Assembly: GCA_016748015.1 (NCBI GenBank)
Contig: JAAOMT010000737.1
Span: forward strand, 2,860 to 20,152
Origin: Geosiphon pyriformis
Lineage: Eukaryota > Glomeromycota > Glomeromycetes > Archaeosporales > Geosiphonaceae
DNA length: 17,293 bases
Direction of reading: 5' to 3'
In this document: one piece after another, positions 1 through 8,822 of the stretch
Layout of the letters: each line of letters starts with the position of its first letter
Numbering within the stretch: position 1 is the first letter of the stretch
The notes under the pieces: generated by a model
Told to the model about the DNA's origin: nothing
What the model saw: the letters and a program-made list of their open reading frames with translations, nothing else
The model's database searches: none
Translations under genes and position numbers: made by a program

Positions 1-690
1 AATTGCAAATTTGATTTTAGTAAAAGACTTCATATATTATTTATAAGTAAACTTAATTAATATGTACAATCGACCAGATAATTTTTATAAATATATTTGT
101 TATGTTTAGGATTATTTTACAAAGTTTTTTTATATTATAACTTTTTTTTTTAAAGAAGCAAAAAAATAGCAAGCTTTCTTTTTCAATTTTTTACCACATT
201 TGGACTTTTAACTATTTTTTAAACCAATAATAAAAAAGAGTTTACAGTTAATATAATTAGAAAATTAACAAAAATATGATCAATTATTTTTATTATAAAT
301 AAATACTCAAGATATTTTTAATTTCAAAAATTAATTAAATAAGCAAATAATATATTTTAACAAAAATTTTCAAAATAAATAGAGAATAAAAAAATTAATA
401 ATTGGTTGTATGATTTATATTGAGTAATATATAAAAAATATTATTTTTATATTGGTTAAATTATTTAAATAATTACTAATTTATTTTTATATTTAAATAT
501 AATAAACATAAAAGTTTTTATAATTACTAACTTTTTATCTTATCAAATAGTGGTTGAATAAAAATTTTACATAAATTTTTTTTTTTTGAATTTTTTTTTG
601 AACAATCAATTATTTAAGAAGAAAATCTTTTTAATAACTTAAATATAAAGCCAGCTAATAAAAAATCAATCCAACAAAAAATTAAAAACA
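1..690. other. A/T-rich intergenic DNA, no gene seen
   Basis: Dominated by short runs of A and T on both strands with frequent stops in all frames. I see no conserved motif, no RNA gene and no LTR terminus. It may be old repeat DNA decayed beyond recognition. The right end grades into an AAC/AAT-rich minisatellite from about position 690. Confidence 0.7.
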
Positions 691-815
691 ATAGTAACTA
701 ACAATAAAACAAGTTACAACAACAAGATAATCAGTAATAACAGTAAAATAAATAGTAACAAAATAACCAACAGCAACAAAAGCAACAAAATAATAGATAA
801 CAAGATAATTAGCAG
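691..815. repeat. Minisatellite, left block
   Basis: AAC-, AAT- and AGC-based repeat of the same kind as the larger block at 1727-2515, with halves such as AACAAAATAATAGATAAC followed by AAGATAATTAGCAG. It stops abruptly at the first base of LTR A (816) and resumes straight after it, so the two blocks were one array before the LTR inserted. The left boundary is gradual and approximate. Confidence 0.8.
812..815. repeat. Target-site duplication, left copy (GCAG)
   Basis: The four bases before LTR A are GCAG and the four bases after it (1727-1730) are also GCAG. A fifth matching base (A) is shared with the LTR terminus, so a 5-bp duplication as usual for gypsy integration is possible. Because the flank is repetitive, a chance match cannot be excluded. 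Confidence 0.6.
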
Positions 816-1726
816 TGTTATAAAATGATTTTCTTGATTATTTTAATTGCCAATATCTTATTTTAATTGCAATCAGTCTTTTATAAGTTTCTCAATTCTA
901 TTTGTGTAATAATATTGATATTTATACTAAAGACTTTCTTTTGATGTCATATTTTTTAATTTTAATTGTTGTATATATTTATGTATTTTTTCTTAGAAGC
1001 TAAACTGAAATTTACCCACTGTTTGGAATCTTTTTTGAGGCTATCTTTGCAATTGTCTAATGTGTTACTTTAATCTAAAAACACAGAATATTAATAGTTT
1101 TTAGCACTTTTTCTAATTTTTACAATAAAGCTTTTATCAATTAGTAATAATATAAATAATCTTAATCAGAGATTATTTTTTTAAGAGATTCAGCCAATGA
1201 ATAATAGTTTTATTTAATAAATAATACAAGTAAGTTTCTTAATATATTGAGTTGTGATAATTCAGTTTTTAATATTTTTTTCATTTTTTTTTATTAAAAA
1301 TTTTTGTGAATATTTATTTTAAAAGTAGAAACTAAAAAATAATTAAAATAGAACTGTTAGATTAAATGTTTTATAACTTGTTTTTATGATTTGTTTTATA
1401 ATTTATTGTTTTTTTCAAATATTAAAGCTACTGTATATACATGTTTGTAGTTCTATAAGAAAACATATTATAATACTTTTTTTTTGGTATTGTAATTTGG
1501 TGTTTATTATTATCATTAATTAGTGTTAACTACTATTATCAATTAATATTGGCCATTATTACCAATTAGTGTTGGCCACTATTATGAACTAGTACTTACC
1601 ATTATTATAAAATAGTACTTGTCATTATGTTAATTATTATTTTTCTAAGATTATTATTGTGCTATATTATGATTAGATAATTTATATTATTTTATAATTT
1701 TTTTGCTAAATTTTTAAACTGTAATA
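816..1726 (-). mobile_element. Solo LTR A of a Ty3/gypsy element, heavily decayed
   Basis: Begins TGTTATAAAATG and ends GTAATA. It aligns along its whole length with LTR B (11424-12297) and over its first 300 bases with LTR C (16981-17293). The intact termini in those copies are TGTTACG and ATAACA, so the final CA has become TA here. No gag or pol is attached on either side; minisatellite flanks it on both sides, so it is a solo LTR, presumably left by LTR-LTR recombination. Orientation is taken from LTR B, which lies downstream of a minus-strand polypurine tract. Where B and C agree and A differs, nearly all changes are G->A or C->T. It is about 37 bp longer than B, mainly through two extra 23-bp units. 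Confidence 0.88.
1497..1629 (-). repeat. 23-bp tandem array inside LTR A (about 5.8 units)
   Basis: Units start at 1497, 1520, 1543, 1566, 1589 and 1612 (last one partial), each of the form TTAGTGTTGGCCACTATTAT plus three bases. The same array in LTR B has about 3.8 units. In minus orientation it lies just inside the LTR start, upstream of the TATA-like stretch, which is the U3 region. Tandem enhancers in U3 are common in LTR elements, but a regulatory role here is inference. Confidence 0.85.
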
Positions 1727-1730
1727 GCAG
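1727..1730. repeat. Target-site duplication, right copy (GCAG)
   Basis: Matches 812-815 and directly follows the last base of LTR A. Together the pair supports integration of the LTR family into the minisatellite rather than gradual sequence divergence. Confidence 0.6.
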
Positions 1731-2515
1731 TAACAACAAAATAATATATAACAAAATAATTAGCAATAACAATAAAAAAATAGACAACAAAATAACCAGC
1801 AATAATAGCAAGATAATAAGTAACAAAATAACCAGTAACAACAAAATAATACATGACAATATAATTAACAACAATAATAAAATAACAAATAATAATATAA
1901 TTAACAATAATAAAAAGTTAATATAAAACAAAATAATTAGTAACAGCAACAAAATAATCAACAGTAGTAATAAGATAATATATAACAAAATAATTAACAA
2001 TAGCAATAAAATAATAAATAATAAATAATAGGATGATCAGTAGCAACAATAAGATAATAGACAACAAAATAATCAATAATAACAACAAAATAATATATAA
2101 CAAGATAATTAACAGCAACAAAATAATAGATAACAAAATAATTAACAGTAACAACAAAATAACCAATAACAAAATAATCAGTAATAGCAGAAAAATAACT
2201 AGCAACAAAATAACTAATAATAACAACAAGATAATAAATAACAAAATAATTAGCAGCAGTAACAAGATAATATATAACAAGATAATTAGCAATAATAAAA
2301 CAATCAATAATAAAATAATTAGTAAAAACAAAAAAATAACCAGCAACAAAATAATTTATAGTAACAACAAAATAATAGATAATAGAATAAATAGCAGTAG
2401 TAATAAGATAATTAGTAACAAAATAATAAACAACAAAATAACCAATAGCAATAATAAGATATCTAATAATTGTAACAGAATAACTAAAAGCAGTGGTAAT
2501 AATTATTAAACTAGT
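1731..2515. repeat. Bipartite 33-36 bp minisatellite, right block
   Basis: About 785 bp of imperfect tandem units. Each unit has two halves, roughly AACAAAATAATARATAAC and AAAATAATTAGCARTAAC, so the plus frame reads as a repeating Asn-Lys-Ile-Ile motif every 11-12 codons. Units differ by whole triplets, so long frames stay open on both strands (for example 2033-2509 plus and 1918-2349 minus). These have no ordinary protein composition and I treat them as repeat artefacts. Unit variants are mostly C/T and G/A differences. Confidence 0.9.
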
Positions 2516-2533
2516 AACAATAACATAATATAG

Positions 2534-3189
2534 TGTTATGGTTAAAACTCATACTTTTTATTAGTTAACACATATATTAGCCACTAATATCATATAATTA
2601 GCCACTCTATTTTTAGATAGTGATCATTGACCTAGCTGTTGACTTGATTATTAACCATTTTTGATAGCTATATAAGCAATAAAACTCTTAGCTGTAAAAA
2701 AACATGTCAGAAATCAAGGAAATAAAATAAATAAAATAACAACTTTTATCTCAATTCTTCTCTTATTGCTAATTTCCCTTTTTCTATCTTCAAGTATCTG
2801 AATATCTTGGAATAAAAAATTATTTGTTGGTTATTCCCTATCTTTTTCCTAAAAGGTGTAATTGTAGCATTTAAAAATTATTAAATAAAACATGACTGAA
2901 GAGTATATTTGATATCTGATATTGAATTTTAAGAGCACCAATGTGAGGCATAGAATTATACCAGTGTGTGATTATTTGTTGACAGTATGAACTATTTCTC
3001 TACCTTCAAATTTTTTGGTTATCTTTTAAAAAGTATAAAAACTGAGATATTTTATAAAACTAATTTCGCACATTGGATTCATACTTATTTAATTTGCTCT
3101 TTAAAATTGAATTCTCTTTGATTCCTTTTATCACCTTATAATCCTGTTTTCTCTTGCTATCCATTAGCTTATTACTTCAACTTGTAACA
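2534..3189 (+). repeat. 5' LTR of element 1
   Basis: Starts TGTTATGG and ends TTGTAACA, giving the expected TG...CA ends and a short terminal inverted repeat. About 50 bp downstream of its end gag starts. Its first ~34 bases recur at 9487-9520 straight after a polypurine tract, as expected for the start of the matching 3' LTR. The start TGTTATGGTT also resembles the minus-strand start of LTR B, so the two families are related. The 3' boundary comes from comparison with LTR2 (…TGTAACA at 10290). Confidence 0.72.
2669..2684 (+). promoter_or_regulatory. TATA box and AATAAA signal in LTR1
   Basis: TATATAAG at 2669-2676 is followed at once by AATAAA at 2679-2684. A TATA box early in an LTR fits the U3 promoter, and a close AATAAA fits polyadenylation in R. 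In DNA this A/T-rich both can occur by chance, so position is the main support. Confidence 0.4.
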
Positions 3190-3195
3190 TAAAAG

Positions 3196-3210
3196 TAGTG
3201 CTCTTTGTGA
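3196..3210 (+). other. Candidate primer-binding site of element 1
   Basis: TAGTGCTCTTTGTGA lies seven bases after the LTR1 end. The same 15-mer core follows the LTR2 end at 10293. A normal primer site starts TGG (pairing with the CCA end of a tRNA); TAG here could be TGG after a G->A change. The tRNA is not identified. Confidence 0.45.
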
Positions 3211-3241
3211 AATTGTTAAAATTCACTTTGTTTTCTATTGT

Positions 3242-4762
3242 ATGAGTAATTATTCATATCTGCTACAACAATCAAAAAATTACTTTGAAGCATACAACAA
3301 AAATGATCTAGACTTTATTAAAATTAATCTTTTGCTCTTTTGCTTAATTTGCTTCTTCATTGAAAAACAATCTAGTAGACAATTCCAAAACTTTTGAAAC
3401 TGGTTTCTGAATGAACATTTAGCTGAAACCTATACAGCTTATACAACCTATTATTTTAACCAAACTTATCTTGAAGACAACTTTGAAGAAAGAAACAACA
3501 GCATTAATTAACTTTTATATTCCACAACTTTTAAACAACAGCTCCATGATTTCGAATACTTAAATCACCAAATTCACATGTGGATTGCTGTCTACCAGTT
3601 AGCTGAAACACCTTTTGAAACAGAAAAAAAAAGCTATTAAACCACTCCTGTTTTTGATCTTTTTTCAAGTGAATCAAAACATTCCACACAAACAGCTACT
3701 CCTAAACCAATAGCTAATAACCCTATACAACAAAACATTCTAATTGCTCTCCAGAGTATACAAACTGCTTTAGGGTAAAGAAACAATACCTCATTAGTAT
3801 TATTTAAAGATAATGTACAAGATCAAATTAAATGGTTGAATGATTTTGAAAGAGCTGCCACAGCCAATTAATATAATAATAAATACAAGTTTCAAATAGT
3901 TGGTGGCTACTTTCAAGGCTTTTCTGCTACTTGATTCTCACAAAAAACCAATGCCAATGCTTAGCAAAAAATTATTAAATAGACATCAGCAAATGCTGAA
4001 GAAAACAACATCTCTTTTACTATTTGGTTTGAAATAAAATTTAGAACTTCTATCTTAATATCCAAATAGCACATAGAATTAGAAAAAAGAACCCAAAGTT
4101 CTGGTAAAGTTGTAACTAAATATGCCAAAGCAATCAAAAAGTTAATTAAGAGGGTAAACTCTGAAAAAAATTGAACAGAAAAGCAAAAAATTCACTTCTT
4201 CACAAAAGAATTAAGAACTGATCTTTTATATGCTTTTTGGCCTCTTCTGGTCTTAAAAAACAATTCCATAATGGATATGGCCCAACAAATTGAAGACAAC
4301 CAAAGGATGCACTTGGAATTCACATTTTTAGTTTTTACTCTTGCTTTTCAAATAGCTGCCACTTCTTTTGCTGCCCAAACTCCAGATTCCAATAAACAAT
4401 TAATAGATAGACTCACAGCCAATCTTGCCTGGTTACTAGAACTCTTAGCACAAGCAGTCAGAGATAATCAGCAACTACAAAGACCTAAATTTGAATTCCA
4501 TTTTAATCAGCTTCAACAACCCCCTTATCAAAGACAACAAAATTGTGGCCTACCTGTATGTTACTGCTGTGGATTAACTGAATATTTCTCCAAAGATTGC
4601 AACAATTTTTCTTTATCTTCTCTAGTTCTCAGAAACAATAACAATTAAAACAACAGAATTATTAACAATAATGTCTTTAATCAAAAACCCAATTATGTCA
4701 ACATCAATTTCTTTGAAGAAGATCCCTTAGTTAAAGCCATTGTTTATAAGTTTTTAAACTGA
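3242..4762 (+). pseudogene. gag: gag of element 1 (nucleocapsid/capsid), 11 internal stops
   Basis: One frame runs from ATG 3242 to tandem TGA TAA at 4760-4765 (506 codons) with no frameshift but 11 internal stops: TAA, TAG and TGA, for example TGA after the Asn-Phe pair near 3396, TAA near 3507 and 4646, and TAG near 3961. Gag packages the RNA into the virus-like particle. The capsid-like region spans roughly residues 180-350, with motifs such as IKWLNDFERAATAN and TKYAKAIKKLIKRV. The zinc knuckle at 4559-4600 reads CYCCGLTEYFSKDC, that is CX2CX4YX4C: the zinc-binding His is Tyr, one C->T change from His. The C-terminal tail is Asn-rich. The stops sit where Gln or Trp would fit (NW, TW, QQ contexts). 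The style matches Glomeromycotina gypsy gag proteins known to me; not searched. Confidence 0.85.
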
Positions 4763-4765
4763 TAA
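4753..4765 (+). promoter_or_regulatory. Candidate -1 ribosomal frameshift site at gag/pol junction
   Basis: TTTAAAC at 4753-4759 is in the gag phase T TTA AAC, the classical X XXY YYZ slippery form, and is followed directly by gag stops TGA TAA. The pol frame, open from 4759, is exactly the -1 frame. I found no strong downstream stem-loop. The element also carries other one-base indels, so a decay frameshift is the main alternative. Confidence 0.4.
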
Positions 4766-5379
4766 ACACACCTCCAAAAAGTGAGAGTACAAGCCAACCA
4801 GAAAAAAACCTTTTTTACGCTTTTAACTTAACTAATAATAATTATGACATAGATAAACTAACAATCAACACTTCTGAATCAACAAAAAAGAAGAAAAAAA
4901 CCAAGATTGATTTCGTTTTGGATCCAAATAAAGCCTCCATATCAACTACTAAAAACAATAAACCATCAAAGACTAAAGTTTTTAAGAATTCTCCAAAATT
5001 GAAACCCCCAGAAATAGTACAAAAATTTGGTCCTTATTCTGTTGTTAAAGATCTTATGAAAATCCCAGCTCACATTACTTTTGGCCAGCAAATGACCCAT
5101 CCACAATTCAAAAAAGATCTTTACAAATCTTTGATTCTAAAAAAGAAGACACCAAAAACCAACAAGTGTTCTCACCAAGCTAAACTCACTAACAACAGCA
5201 ATGTTACTCCTCTAATTTGCAAAGCCCAAGTGGCTGGCTACTTTATTAATTTAATCTTAAACAGTAGATCATCTGTTAGTGTTATTGCCAAACATTTTTT
5301 TGAAGCAATTGGCAAAAAGATTGATGAATTCTTAATTAGACCAATAATTAATATACATGGCAGCAAAAAAAAGAACTGA
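4759..5379 (+). pseudogene. pol: pol part 1 of element 1: aspartic protease region
   Basis: Frame open from 4759 without a stop to TGA 5377-5379. A basic, Lys/Pro-rich linker (residues 1-120) precedes the retropepsin. The protease core reads GYFINLILNSRSSVSVIAKH. The family motif is Asp-Ser-Gly after two hydrophobics; here codons 5260 and 5266 give Asn and Arg, so both the catalytic Asp (GAC->AAC) and the Gly (GGA->AGA) are lost by G->A changes. The enzyme, which would cleave Gag-Pol inside the particle, must be dead. The frame breaks in the poly-A run at 5364-5372 and pol continues in another frame. Confidence 0.82.
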
Positions 5380-6504
5380 GTATAACCAAAGCAGTTTTTG
5401 TTCACATCAATGACATCAGCATTGAAACTAACATAAAAGTATTTAAAGCAAAAAAGTACACCATAATTGTTAGCAATGAGTGGCTCAAAAAAGCCAAAGC
5501 ACTACTTAACTATAAACTTTGTAAGCTAACCATCAGATGTAATAAAAAGCCTATTGTGGTTAAATGCTGTTATTGAACAATTCTTTTAGTACCCAAGAAG
5601 AATCAAAAAAATGAGCAATCAGATGAATTAGATAATAATAAGAGTAATAAAGAAGAAGATCAAGAAAAACAAGAGAAAACTGCTGAACTTGCTTATATTA
5701 TCTTCACCAGCAATGGCAAGCCACTAGACAATATCAAAGCTGACAGAAAAGAAATCATTGTAAATGACAAGCTAATTTGCTGGCCCTACTATGATATTCT
5801 CAGAAGAATTTTTGATAGAAAGCCTGACAAGAAAGCAAAATACAGTTATTGATGATATGATCTTTGTGCCTGGTGCTAGTGTAATAAACTCTTGTATTCT
5901 CCTAGTGATAAATATAAATTCTGCCTAATTTACTACAAAAATTGGGAACTCATTAGCCTAATATTAAGAGAAGAACTAAGAAAAGTACAAAAGTTTTTTG
6001 AAAGTAAACTATCTAAGATTCAATCACTTATAGTAGAACAAAAAGAACTCTTCTCTGAAGAAAAAAAAGTAAACATTAAAAATCTGTTGGCTAGAAATAG
6101 TCTAGTTATCACAAAAAAAAATGAAACTTCTGGACAAATCCATGTAATACAACACATTATCACCACCAAAAAAACTTGTTCTATCTATTTAAAGCCTTAT
6201 TAATCCAATTGACACAATGATAAGTTCATCAAAAAAGAGATAATCCAAATAAAAAATCTTGAATTTATACAAAAAACCAAGAGTGAATGGGCTTTCTCAG
6301 TTGTAGTGGTATTTAAGAAAGGTAGAACCCTATGCTTTTGTGTCAACTACCATCAATTAAATGTTATTACTATAAGAGACATATACTTATTCTCCAAAAT
6401 TGATGCAATGTTAGACAAATTTAATGGTGCTACTTTCTTCTCAATCATTGACTTAACTGCTGGATTCTGGCAAATAAAAATGGATCCAAAAAGCAGAAAA
6501 AAAC
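5373..6504 (+). pseudogene. pol: pol part 2 of element 1: linker and RT fingers/palm
   Basis: After a one-base slip in poly-A the frame reads SNEWLKKAKALLNYKLC and LTIRCNKKPIVVKC, the usual end of the gypsy protease region. An acidic linker follows, then CWPYYDILRRIFDRKP and a Cys-rich patch, then RT. Motif A, FFSIIDLTAGFWQI, keeps its catalytic Asp (codon 6450). Stops: TGA near 5574, tandem TGA TGA near 5850, TAG near 5877, TAA 6201-6203 and TGA near 6210. Several sit at Trp or Arg positions of relatives I remember. A second poly-A slip at about 6495-6503 moves the rest of RT to another frame. Confidence 0.82.
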
Positions 6505-7438
6505 TGTTTTTATTACTAAGTATGGTATCTACAAAGTCACAGTCATGTTTTTTGGTTTTATCAATGCTTCTCCTATCTTTTAACACCTAATGAACAAAGT
6601 ATTTGAATCAATAAAAGAAAACTTTGTTCTGGTTTATTTGGACGACATAATAGTATACTCAAAAACCTGGGATAAATACTTTAAACATTTGCAAAAGGTT
6701 TTTGATCTCCTTAAAAATGCTGGCCTTAAGATAAATTCAATTAAATTTTTTTTTAAACAACAATCCACCCAGTTCCTTGGTTATTTTATTACAAAAGATG
6801 GAATGTTCTCTGATCCAGCCAAAGTTGAAAAAATCCAAAACATTAAACAACTCATGAATGTTATTGAACTATGCTCTTTTCTTGGTTTGGCTTTTTATTA
6901 TCACAAATTTATTAAGAATTTTTCCAAAATCGCCTTCTCTTTTAATTAGCTACTCAGAAAAAATGTCAATTATCATTAAAGCACTCATCAACAAAAAGCT
7001 TTTGAAACTTTAAAAGAAAAACTTGTTACTAAACCAATCCTTAAACAACCTGACTTGGACCAATTTTTTATCCTGCACATTAATATATCTGGCTATAAAC
7101 TTGGCACTATTCTCTTTCAAAAAAATGAAGATGACAGAGAATATGCTATAACATATGCCAGTAAAACTCTCATACCAGCAGAAAAAAACTATTTAGTTAC
7201 TAAACAAGAATGCTTAGCAGTAGTTTGGGCTACTACTTACTAGAACCAATATTTTTTTGGTGTAAAATTCCTAGTAGTAACAAATTATCAAGTCTTGGTT
7301 TGGCTGTACAATAAAAAAAAGTTAGAATATAAATGAATAACTCACTGAATATTTCACTTGGATGAATTTGACTATAATATTTAACACTACAAAAGAGCAA
7401 ATCATCAAAATGCCAACACTCTCTCTAGACTTACCATT
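6500..7438 (+). pseudogene. pol: pol part 3 of element 1: RT palm/thumb and RNase H
   Basis: The frame continues through a TAA just before HLMNKVFE, where gypsy RT has FQ-LM (Gln to stop), to the active site YLDDIIVYSK (YLDD codons 6635-6646), which is intact. Thumb and connection follow: TQFLGYFITKDG and SFLGLAFYYHKFIKNFSKIA. RNase H is present but two acidic catalytic sites read Asn: LHINISGYKLGTILFQ (codon 7082, normally TDAS) and VVTNYQVLVWLYN (codon 7283, normally TDHQ). The Glu in TKQECLAVVWA remains. Stops TAG 6947, TAA near 6992, TAG 7241, then TGA, TGA and TAA near the end fit Trp or Gln positions. Confidence 0.85.
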
Positions 7439-8760
7439 TAATAATAGTACAATTTCTCAATCAAACTAACTTAATTATTTATAATACTTTTATAAACAAA
7501 CATAACAATAGACTTGGACAACTACTTTGTTTTAATAAAATTTTTGGGTAAAGAACAATACCCACCAAAATACACTTAACAGCAAAGAAAACATTTATGC
7601 AAACAATCAAATTTCTATTTGATTTGCCAAAACCAATTATATAAAAAAAATAAAAAAGATCTTAATTACTCTCAAAGAGTCATTAGATTTGAAAAAAAAG
7701 AAATTGTAATATATAACATATATACTGACCCATTAGCTAAACACTTTAGAAAAACAAAAACAATTCAGAAAATCTTAGCTTACTATTATTGGCCTATCTT
7801 GAAAAAAAACATAGCTGAGTATATCAAAACCTGTAATATCTACCAAAGAAAAGAAAATCCAATCACAAAGAAGATATTCATTCAATTTCTGTTGGTCAAC
7901 TATTTAACAGAATTAGTATAAATGTTGTTGGGTTCTTAATAATAACTCTTAATAGCAACAGATATATTATTACAGCTACTAACTATTTTACAAAATGAGT
8001 AGAAGCAAGAGTTATTTCAGACCAAATAGCAGTATTAATTGCCAATTTCATATATGAAGATATTATCTGCTATTATAACTGCCCCAAAAAACTTTTATCT
8101 AATAAAGGAAGAGTTTTTTTTAGTACACTAGTTGAAAAACTTTGTAGAAAAATGGAAATATGTCATAAACTTTTCTCCTCTTATCACTCTTAAACAAATA
8201 GCCTATTAGAACATTTTAATAGAACACTATGTAAAACCTTAGCCAAAACCAGTAAAAAAACAAACTTATAGGACAAAATACTGCCTTTAGCTTTGTTTGT
8301 TTATAAAACTGTAAACCATAACATAACAAGTTATGAATTTTTTTATCTGCTCTATAAACACATGGCAACACTACCAATAGAAACTAACATTGAAACAATA
8401 CTTTTTGAAGAAATTACAATAAGAAGTTATAAAGACATTTTACAAAAAAGACTTGGTATTATTCTTGACTCATTGATAGAAGCACAAATAATTGTCTTTA
8501 AAAAAATAAAACAATTCCAAAAAAAGCTTAAGAAAAAGAAAACTTATAAAACACTTTCTTTAAGTGTTGGTAACTTAATATTAAAATACTATTCAGACAA
8601 AAACAATGTCTATGATAATAAATTCTCTAGCTGGTAGAAAAAACCCTTTTTAATCAACAAAGTTTTAAACAAAGATTCTTATATTCTTCAAGATTAATTC
8701 AGAACAATCTTCAATGATTATTCTGTTTATAATACATGACTTAAGAAATATTATAAATGA
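7439..8760 (+). pseudogene. pol: pol part 4 of element 1: integrase
   Basis: N-terminal zinc domain near 7700-7860: YNIYTDPLAKHF ... AYYYWPILKKNI ... CNIYQRK. The HHCC set has lost its first His and last Cys, both to Tyr. A frame change near 7870 leads to the catalytic core. SINVVGFL (codon 7921) and LLSNKGRVF (codon 8101) carry Asn in place of both catalytic Asp; Glu at 8209 in LLEHFNRTL is kept. Stops: TGA 7996 at the Trp of FTKW, TAA 8191 at the Gln of YHPQTN, TAG 8269 at a Trp. The C-terminal GPF-like module is recognisable near 8635-8755 as KKPFLINKVL and SYILQD with further stops. Integrase would insert the cDNA; this one cannot be active. Confidence 0.85.
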
Positions 8761-8822
8761 TCTAATTATTTGTCTGTTGTAGTAATACTGACTCAAATAA
8801 TTAGCAAAAATCAAGTATAAAT

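Noticed and set aside
1692-2509. Open frames of 104, 143 and 158 codons on both strands as real small proteins.
   Set aside because: They are translations of the triplet-based minisatellite with two-letter composition (Leu/Ile or Asn/Lys/Ile), and they overlap each other on opposite strands. One of them overlaps the LTR A boundary.
1727-2515. CRISPR array, because of regular repeats.
   Set aside because: Units are contiguous, degenerate and without unique spacers, and the sequence is eukaryotic.
3100-3240. tRNA or other RNA gene near the start of element 1.
   Set aside because: No cloverleaf, A-box or B-box pair could be drawn by eye; the region is explained by the LTR end and leader.
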